Positions 56,701 through 64,000 of a stretch of DNA of 64,000 nucleotides are shown here, in pieces. Each line of letters opens with the position of its first letter. The first letter of the stretch is position 1. The position numbers and the translations under genes are program-made. The stretch is from the NCBI GenBank assembly GCA_003260075.1, contig QLIY01000667.1:28365-92364 (forward strand), written 5' to 3'. The notes under the pieces are model-generated. The model saw only the letters and a program-made list of their open reading frames with translations, was not told where the DNA came from and made no database searches. The stretch is from Phallusia mammillata. Taxonomy: Eukaryota; Chordata; Ascidiacea; Phlebobranchia; Ascidiidae.

Positions 56701-59700
56701 GGCGACTTTTGAAAACAGATTTGCGCGTGGCAAATACACCAAACCCTAATAATCCGCTACAATCCCCATTTACTTCCCTAAACCGCGCTCGTCTGTCACT
56801 TAATCAGGCTTTATCCACCGCTCAACCATATCAAGTTTCCCAAGTTGAGTAAGCCGCACACTGACATCATCTGCTTTAGATTGTTCTTTGCCTGACTGGC
56901 GGTTGACAGCAGACTTTTTGGCGTTAAGGGCGAAACTTTCAGACTCATAGGTTACTGTATTTGATTTTAGCGTAATTGGGTCAAAGTAAATTGCTATTAA
57001 AGTGGTCTAGGCGTTTTCTACTTCGTAAGACGGCATTTCAGAAACAAACTTTTGCTAGCTTAAAGCCTTCATATATCCATACCCGTACAAAAATTTGATT
57101 TGCCTCTGCATCTGAGGCCAAACATGTATGTAATTTTCCATACATCAGTTGCAACTGTGCAAAGGTTTTGTATTTACTCGTGTTTTGAGAAGTTAATTGA
57201 CAATATGTTCGACTAATACATTCACAAACAAATGTAGCATGGTAAAAATAGACACAATCATTGGCAGCAAAAACGGTCTATTTTTAACTTTGAAAACAAT
57301 GTCAATCTGAAAGGATTATTTTTTCTCATATTTTTTTATGTGCATATTAATCCAAAAGAAATCTTTGTGCCTTTCTACAATATGTTACTCACTTCACTTC
57401 ACAGTTGTTTATCAACTCCTCGCAATCGCTGTGTCACGCTGCAGCTAAACCTCGGAACCACGAAACGAACCCTGTGTTTTTGCTACTGAGCAAAACACCC
57501 TCCCCCCTTTGCAGCTGAAAAAAAACGAATGCCGCCTGCACTTATATATTACAAACAACACTTTTTATTTCGCACCCTTGAACATTTTAAAATACCGCCA
57601 ATTTTTGACAATAAAAATCTAACTAGTTCCACTCAAGATAAGTTGCATTAAAACGCTAATAACTCCTTCGTTGCCTCAAACGACGCCAAATAACCCATTC
57701 TAAAGTTAAAACTTGCTTTCTTTCGCCAAGCAAACTAAACGTTCCGCAAAATAACGCACCATTAAAAACGTCAATTACTGCATTTTTATTTTTGCCACTC
57801 AATCCATATTTAACATTAAACTATGCCACTCAAATTATATTTTCCGACAAAAACGAAATATTTCTTGTTTTGCAGAAAAGTTGTCCCGCTACAGAGAGCT
57901 GAATTCCCTGGTTCTAACCTGCAACTTCATCTCCACCCTTACAGCAAATACCTTCGCTAACAATTCCGATCTCACTTCAATCAATTTGTCCAACAACCGC
58001 TTGACTTCCATCGATGCTCAGGCATTTCATGGTGAGATTAACTGGCACGGATTTTACCCATTACCGGCACAGAGCGATGAAAGTTGCAAGCGGGTCCGAA
58101 CCTGAATTCTTTTCAGATTAAACCCAGTATTAGTCCTGGAGGTTGAGTTGGATCAACGTGAAAGTACGATATAAATGCGGTCGTGTGTAAAGTTGGGCCA
58201 AAAAATTTCCATTCAATTTAAGCCCGAAACCAGACCTTTGTCGCACTACAACAACGGACGAAAATTTGTGAAAACTTTATGTTTTATTTTACAACAATAA
58301 CTGCTTTAACCTGTGTTTCTTAAGCTTTTTTTATACCTCTGATGTTAACAATATTTTGGTTTTAAGCAATCTAGCCATTGGGTCACCTTATCGCTATGAA
58401 ATAATGTACTATAAAAGGCATAAGTAAACAACATATACCGTACAAAAGGGATTCCAAAAAATTTGCTTTGCTGTGTCACTTTTGTTTTATTAAAACCTGG
58501 CTTTTCGGTTGGGTTTGAGCTTAAGTTTCACCAAAACAGGCCTGACTTTACACTCGGCTACATTTGCGTCTTCAATTCACATTGGTAACTCTAGCTTTCA
58601 GGCGTTGTTTAATAAATCGTTTAAGTCCCTTATTTCAGGCCCACTTCCAACAGTGATTAGAAGTGATTTCTTATTATTCCATTTTCTTTACAGGTCTCCA
58701 CAAACTTGAAACTCTGAACTTGATGCGCAATCAGCTGGAGACATTACCTCGCGGAGTTTTTGCCAGTTTAACAAGTTTGAGAACTTTACATCTGGACAGA
58801 AACTTGTTCCAAGTGTTTGATATCGGATGGTTCACTTCCAAAGTCGGACTTCGGGTTCAATGTTTAAGTTTAAGTCACAACCAAATCTCAAACATAGTAG
58901 GTAATTCAGGGATGTTGAAAAGTGTTGAAATACTGGATTTGACCGGAAATAAGCTAACCACGTGGGATGCTCGACCACAACTACAAGATTTGAGGTGTGT
59001 TTAAAGTCTTGAAACACGTTCCGCTAAAATTAGTACGCAAAATATATGGCTTGTAACGCTATACACGGATCTGTTCATAGGTTTACTGACGAATGTAATG
59101 GCTCAATAATACAACGAATCGTTTACGTGACTCAAGTAGATATAAACGGGTGTAACTGATGTGGCCCTTCATATCACTGATGATATGAGCATTTGCCGAA
59201 ACGTTTGAACAATAAAACATGTCGCTTCTTACGTATTTTTGGGCCGTAATATTCGTCATTTAAATATATGGTCAATGAAGATCAAAGTAAAAGTTAGTAT
59301 ATTTCAAGTCAGTGCACATCTACGGGTCACCACACAGTAAAATATGCTGATGTAATATTTTATGACAATTTTACTTTCTTTCAGATAAATACCAAATTTC
59401 AACTAAGATACTAAAAAAGTCAATTTTTAGGTCCCTTGATTTGAGCGGAAATCAAATTTCTTCAATTTCGAAAGGCGCTTTTCCCAATCACAACCTTCGA
59501 GATATAAACTTAAGTGAAAATTTGATCACTTGGCTGGATCCTGAACTGTTTGAAGATTTAAGGCAAGTTTCACATTAAACCAGAATTGAAACTATTTTTT
59601 TGGTTTAGGGGTTCACAACCCGGGGTGAAAGTTGACATGTTTTTGGGGTAAAAAAAAGGAAGGAAAAAAGTTAGTGTCAAATATTAAGGTGAAAACGAAC

Positions 59701-61531
59701 TTGGCTACATTTTGCTTTTGCAAAACCGCAAAGAGTTATATACGCGAATTTAAAGTAAGTTTTGCCTTAAACAGGAACCGAAATTGTTTGTCTAGTTTAG
59801 GGTTCAGCAACTTTTTAAACATCGCGTGTCAATTTACATGTAAGGCACAACTAATAATGGCTTTGCGTACCAACATTATTGTGTGTAATAGGGATTTGCG
59901 TCACCTGATTTAAATAGTAATCAGATTTTTTAGGACTTACGCATAATCACAATTTAAATCATCTTGAATGGCAACCTTAAAATTTGAATTCCTCAAAGTT
60001 TTTCTTTACAAAGTGGAAGACTAGATAGATAATAGCATATATTGAAACATTAAGCATCCCTTTTTATATATTCGTGTGTTTTGTTGTTCCAGGTTTTTGC
60101 AAGCCCCCCCCCCACAAAGTGGAAGACTAGATAGATAATAGCATATATTGAAACATTAAGCTCTTTTATATCCCTTTTTATATATTCGTGTGTTTTGTTG
60201 TTCCAGGTTTTTGCAAAAGCTTGCCTTAAAAAACAACCGATTCACAGTAGCGCATCCGCAGTGGTTTAAATACATTGTTACAAACAACAAAGTACACCCT
60301 GTGAAAAACACATATTACAATTTGAACCGTTGGAAATGTGATGATCAGTCCAACTGCGTCATGCAGGTAAGCACCCATGTATATGACATTTGATTTGTAA
60401 ATTACCAAAGAAACTTAAAACAGGAAAATACAAAGATGACAAGACGATTTCGGTTTCTAACATAATCTGTTTAATTGCATAGTCACAGTACGCCAGGCCT
60501 GTTCAAGGCGACATTTTGAAAAAGCCGGTCTCCCAATCAGTCCCATATGGCAAGGCACAGGTCGTGGGATTCGAACGCACGACAGGAGTCTTTCCGGGAC
60601 TCGCGCTTTACCAACTGACCAAAATAGGCTAAAGTGATTCGCCCGTCAAAAGTCGAATCACAAGCACTGTTGCCAGCCTTGTATGCTGAACATGTCAGCT
60701 TTATAGTAGAGGATCGCCAGTTCGACCATATCAACTTAACCCAATATTTTTGAGAAGTTCTTGGATCACAATTTTTTGTGCCCTTTATACACACTGGTAT
60801 TACAATAATACACTGCCGCAAGCATTTAACATACAATGTTGTGTACTAAGTGTTAAGGCTAAAAAACAGCTAGAATATACTCAAGTGTCAGCTAAAGTCC
60901 TGCTACAATGCCATATTGTATTTCTCATGTGTAAACAATATTATAACTTTGCTTTTACCCCCGATTACTGCAAACACTTGTTTTTTATGATCAGAGTTAT
61001 CTGAAGGAGACCAGCACAGGCGTGTGGGCTCAGAGTGACGTGCCGTTGCGGGAAGTAATCAACATCTCCTGTTATACTCCTGTTAGCTTACGTGGCAAAA
61101 ACCTTATGGATGTGAATTTGAGTGATTGCGCAACATACGAAGAGTTGGTAAAACCCAGAATTGCCCCACAGAACCACCGAGCCATGTATTCCTTGTTATT
61201 ACCCATTGGACTCTGCTTCATAATATTTGCGTTTTTCTACGCCTTCGCGCGTCGGCGAAAGCAGCGCAAACGACCGGCTTCTGAGAGCCAAAGTGCCGAG
61301 GAATCCAGCTCTTTGGGCGACGTGGAGCAACCGGAGTCGGACCTTGGTAAAATATCCGACGATTCGCGGAACGAGGAGGCCGAAAGTACCGCTTACTTTA
61401 ACGTTGGACAGGATGGTCTGTTGCCATGTCATCAGGGACCTCCCCTTCCACCGCGGGATCCGCCATATGAGGAAGTTCAAAATGAATCCCAATATTTCAA
61501 CATCGACCTTAGAACAATAAGTTATTATTAG
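53761..61531 (+). CDS. Type I leucine-rich-repeat receptor with YxN/SH3-site cytoplasmic tail
   Basis: Exons 53761-54007, 57876-58031, 58694-58994, 59431-59562, 60207-60366 and 60995-61531 give 1,533 bases, exactly 511 codons. Residues 1-20 are a signal-peptide-like hydrophobic stretch (RRIVFYACLLGYVDTLFG), followed by a cysteine-rich N-cap (LCLERTTDGC, ICSFWC, ACC). LRRs follow (LNSLVLTCNFISTLTANTF, LTSINLSNNRLTSIDAQAF, LETLNLMRNQLETLPRGVF, VEILDLTGNKLTTW, LRDINLSENLITWLDPELF). A C-cap-like NRWKCDDQSNC comes next. Residues about 396-417 form one membrane helix (YSLLLPIGLCFIIFAFFYAF) and a basic stop-transfer RRRKQRKR. The roughly 90-residue tail has YFNV (Y466), PPLPPR (481-486), YEEV (Y490) and YFNI (Y499), candidate SH2 and SH3 sites. 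The intron after 59562 uses a GC donor. Close relatives not identified. The stop codon lies inside a transposon. Confidence 0.88.
54049..54536. mobile_element. hAT-like MITE, 488 bases, perfect 8-bp target duplication
   Basis: Inverted ends CAGGGGTGGGGAA and TTCCCCACCCCTG, flanked on both sides by GACTAGAT (54041-54048 and 54537-54544). GCGGCC repeats lie next to both ends. Inserted in intron 1 of the LRR receptor, 41 bases after the exon. No G/C-run junction inside, so the length is reliable. Confidence 0.92.
54721..54757 (-). repeat. Hammerhead-like repeat fragment, family 1
   Basis: The minus strand reads CAGACCTTATATGTCGAAAC, ACTGTCTGCAGC: stem II and GAAA present, stem III shortened by a deletion, GTC and TGCAGC intact. 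Confidence 0.42.
55720..55738. other. Poly-C run of 19 bases
   Basis: Run in intron 1 of the LRR receptor with no obvious duplicate beside it. A minus-strand frame starting MGGGGGG is an artefact of this run. Confidence 0.55.
55847..55907 (-). ncRNA. Hammerhead-ribozyme-like repeat, family 1, most complete copy
   Basis: The minus strand reads stem I strand GTTGCA, core ATGATGA (C3 changed to A), stem II around GACCGTATATGTC, GAAA, stem III CAGTG-TA-CACTG, cleavage triplet GTC and stem I return strand TGCAGC. Every structural element of the three-way hammerhead is present in the right order with one changed core base. It lies in intron 1 of the LRR receptor. Confidence 0.55.
59155..59250 (+). 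repeat. Hammerhead-like repeat, family 2
   Basis: CTGATGA at 59177, then TATGAGCATTTGCC, GAAACGTTTGAAC and ACATGTCGC. GGCCC upstream and GGGCC downstream could pair. Stem II is weakened because the GGCA strand is changed. Confidence 0.42.
60010..60220 (+). other. Junction duplicate before LRR receptor exon 60207-60366 (C run 60104-60113)
   Basis: 60014-60103 (intron end plus ten exon bases) recurs at 60114-60217 with an inserted segment. Only the second copy continues into the exon. Confidence 0.82.
60484..60728 (-). mobile_element. SINE family 1, near full length
   Basis: The minus strand shows the leader (GTCGAACTGGCGATCC, GCTGACATGTTCAGCATACA, TGTGATTCGACTTTTGACGG), the tRNA-like part (GGTCAGTTGGTAAAGCGCGA, CCCGGAAAGACTCCTGTCGT, GCGTTCGAATCCCACG) and the tail ending AGGCCTGGCGTACTGTGAC. 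It sits in the last intron of the LRR receptor. Confidence 0.82.
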
Positions 61532-62120
61532 GGCAATTATTTTTTTGACCTAAAAAACGAAAAATTTTGACCTACAAATTGAAAATTTTGACAAATTTTG
61601 ACCTTAAAAAATTTTTTTTTGACAAAATTTTGACCTATGAAGAATTCAAGTAGTTAAATTACGCATTATCGTTCAAAAAGTTAAAATATAGCTGTAGGCT
61701 AATCCAACTAGAGCGAAAGAATGTACAAAAGTCTAACAGAAGGGCAAAAATCTGAACATAGACCTAACCTATTCTGAAAAGGGAATGAGCTGATTAAAAA
61801 TCACTGCCAAAATTTTGCACGTTTTGAGGTGTGTTGAGCATCACGCCATATCAACCTAATTGTTTCACTCACTTGATGGTTTATGATTCGCAATAATTGG
61901 GCAATGGGCCAATTACAACAGTATAAAGTAGGTTACAAGGTGTAAAACGAATAGTTTGCTGGCAGTGCAACCTCTACAACACCACGACAATGCAGTTTGT
62001 AAACAATTTTAACTTTGTAAAAATTTTGACTTTGTAAACAATTTTGACAATTTTTGACCTATTCTAAAAATTTTGACAAAATTTTGACTTTTTTTGACAA
62101 GTCAAAAAATATTTGCCCTA
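61529..62120. mobile_element. hAT-like element, 592 bases, providing the LRR receptor stop codon
   Basis: Inverted ends TAGGGCAATTATTTTTTT and (complement of the right end) TAGGGCAAATATTTTTTGAC, flanked by perfect GTTATTAT copies at 61521-61528 and 62121-62128. AATTTTGAC motifs are repeated many times near both ends, like the subterminal repeats of hAT transposons. No coding capacity. Its first three bases, TAG at 61529-61531, terminate the receptor frame. Confidence 0.9.
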
Positions 62121-62128
62121 GTTATTAT

Positions 62129-64000
62129 AATTCATCCAACTATTTCGGCTGACGACTCTGAAGCCACTTCATGTACACTTGTTGTTATTGAACGCTTCTT
62201 TGCGCTAAGCCCGAATCAAGCCGTTTTTATCAAATCTAAGCCCGAACGCGACTCGCAAACCTGCCTTACAACCCTTGTCGTTGTATATGTTGTGTGAAAT
62301 TTCGTGTACAAATGTTTGTCGATTTTCTGTCTTTCTGTTTCCCAAAGTTGGATTTTTTCATGTTTTCGACAAAAAACTTTGTCATTTTTGTTAAATTTGT
62401 ATCTCAGTGGCATTTTTTGATTTGCAGATTTACAAGGTTATGTTTTTGCAATAGGCAGTTTTTTATTGATTTTTTACCCATTGTTGCACGATAAGTCATA
62501 ACCGGGGCATTTTCTTGTTTGAAGTGCACTTTACAATAATTTGCTCAAATGTACAATGTTTTAAAACAGTTTTTCATCACCCCAAATTGGTAAACAGTTT
62601 TAGTGAATCAGTCACCTTACTATGTACAAAAATATTTTTTATGCATATTGTTGTTGTTTTTTACAATTTCTTCAAAAAATCTTGAGAGTCACTGTTGGTT
62701 TTTCAAAAAAATACTTAATCATCAGAAACGCAATATCACTTAACACATTTTTTGGTACATGTTTTGTATTTCCCTTTGCGAGAATTGTAGAGAAGACGTT
62801 AGCTAAACTTCTTCTTGCAATTTACTTTTTTTACTAATTTTATTGCACAATTTTGTGTTGTGTCCCAATCCACTTATCTCCGAATACAACATATTTATTC
62901 AATCCTCTTTTTTCCTGTATCGCCTAAACTTTTTAACCAGTGGTTCCCACTTTTTATCTACGAATTCCTTTCTTAAAAATTCAAAACATTTTCATTCCTC
63001 CCTAATAGACTAAATAGTAAATGCTAAACTATACAAAGATTATTTACAATTGGGCCCTTTATTAACTTCACAAGTTATAATCCCTGAGAACTTCTATTTA
63101 CAAACAGCATAAACAAATTATACTTCCCTTCGGCCAAGTTGGGAACCACTGTTTTGAACAACTTTTTTATCTTTACTTAACACGCACTTGCGGAAAAAGT
63201 TGTAAACCTTTATTTTATTGCCTGACTGTTTTGTTTTTTACAGTTTACATAAAGGTGTTGTTTCTTTCGTCTACTTGTTTTGCAATGAAATTGTGTTTAT
63301 GTTAGTCAGCCTCGTTTTAACTTTAGTGCGTTCAGAAGTTGATTGACTAAAACCGATTTAAAAACAACAATGTACAATTATTCAAATAATTAATGCCATT
63401 TTCGGTAAAGGTAAATCTGAATCAGTTTTTCGTTTATTGCTGTCAAGTCCAGTAAAGTCGTTGTTTTGAAATTTATAAAGTTGTGGCTGAAGATATTGGA
63501 AAGCAAAACATATCTTTTTATTCTGTTTTTTTTTTTTAATCGGTTTCAATTTTTTTCTACTTAATTCAGGGCTGTGCAACCTAAGCAGTAAAGACCACAA
63601 ACAGGTCACAGTATCACAGACCACGCCTTTATATAACACAAGTTGTTCCTATTTTCTTTCGTGACAAACCGCATGTAATAAGTTAACAGTTGTCAATCAA
63701 AAAAAGCACTGGTCCAATTGATCTGCTGGGAAACAATATACCATTTTTAATCGCTTATTTAAGGTCGATTTTTAGAGGTCAACAAATTATAGCCAATCCG
63801 GATTTGGATGGAATCGAAGAAAATACCCCCCCCCCATCTTTACTTAACACGCACTTGCGGAAAAAGTTGTAAACCTTTATTTTTTTGCCTGACTGTTTTG
63901 TTTTTTACAGTTTACATAAAAGGTGTTGTTTCTTTCGTCTACCTGTTTTGCGATGAAATTGTGTTTATGTTAGTCAGCCTCGTTTTAACTTTAGTGCGTT
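62129..64000. other. Region downstream of the LRR receptor; no gene seen
   Basis: It begins with what was probably the last coding bases of the receptor before the insertion (62129-62152). It contains the MITE at 62938-63151 and a junction duplicate: 63167-63340 recurs from 63836 after C run 63826-63835. Open frames here are short and T-rich. Confidence 0.6.
62938..63151. mobile_element. hAT-like MITE, 214 bases
   Basis: Ends CAGTGGTTCCCA and TGGGAACCACTG, flanked by TTTTTAAC and TTTTGAAC (7 of 8). It contains ATTCAAAACATTTTCATTCC, the same interior as the element at 38644-39033 in opposite orientation, so the two belong to one family. Confidence 0.85.

Larger units (their letters stand above)
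54545..57875. other. Remainder of LRR receptor intron 1
   Basis: Besides the hammerhead-like copies and the 19-C run, nothing is recognised. An open frame of 138 codons at 56137-56553 starts MYSADTTFKTIALL; it shows no family resemblance and may be chance. Confidence 0.5.

Overview
This is a eukaryotic (animal) genomic window, about 63% A+T by eye, with GT-AG introns of roughly 50 bases to several kb and many short mobile elements. The genes are chordate-like: a p107/p130 pocket protein, a stefin (cystatin B), a Rab27 effector of the melanophilin/MyRIP (Slac2) type, a tandem array of Sulfotransfer_4 proteins with a C-terminal membrane segment, and a leucine-rich-repeat receptor. Together with the compact spacing this suggests an invertebrate chordate, most likely an ascidian (Ciona-like). 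That placement is inference; the gene calls rest on motifs, splice sites and reading-frame continuity.

Layout. 1-6865 (+): the 3' part of an RBL1/RBL2-like gene; its 5' part lies outside the window. 6866-10853: no convincing gene, but tandem repeats and diverged duplicates. 10854-20319 (-): sulfotransferase cluster, with two complete four-exon genes and one scattered or incomplete paralogue. 21337-21985 (+): a three-exon, 99-residue stefin. 21986-25801: intergenic. 25802-47966 or further (+): a Slac2-like gene of at least 28 exons whose splice phases agree wherever they can be checked. 47967-53760: intergenic or weak exons. 53761-61531 (+): a six-exon, 510-residue type I LRR receptor whose tail carries two YxN motifs and a proline-rich SH3-type site. 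61529-62120: a hAT-like element whose first three bases are that receptor's stop codon. 62129-64000: no gene seen.

The assembly is damaged in a systematic way. About 45 runs of 9-19 G or C, and nine single Ns, sit at points where the sequence mostly jumps back and repeats itself with small allelic differences. I read these as unmerged contig ends carrying poly-G read artefacts. Run polarity is constant in blocks (G to 8.1 kb, C from 9.0 to 19.3 kb, G from 20.6 to 40.0 kb, C from 40.7 kb onward), and every polarity change contains an N. Many apparent exon duplications are therefore not real. Four much longer runs (43-98 bases) show no obvious flanking duplication.

Mobile DNA is abundant: hAT-type non-autonomous elements with 8-bp target duplications (several perfect), pogo-like palindromic elements at TA, tRNA-derived SINEs, and dispersed repeats whose minus-strand sequence matches the hammerhead ribozyme core. 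The two observations I rate highest are the transposon-supplied stop codon at 61529 and the hammerhead-like repeat family with a compensatory stem change.
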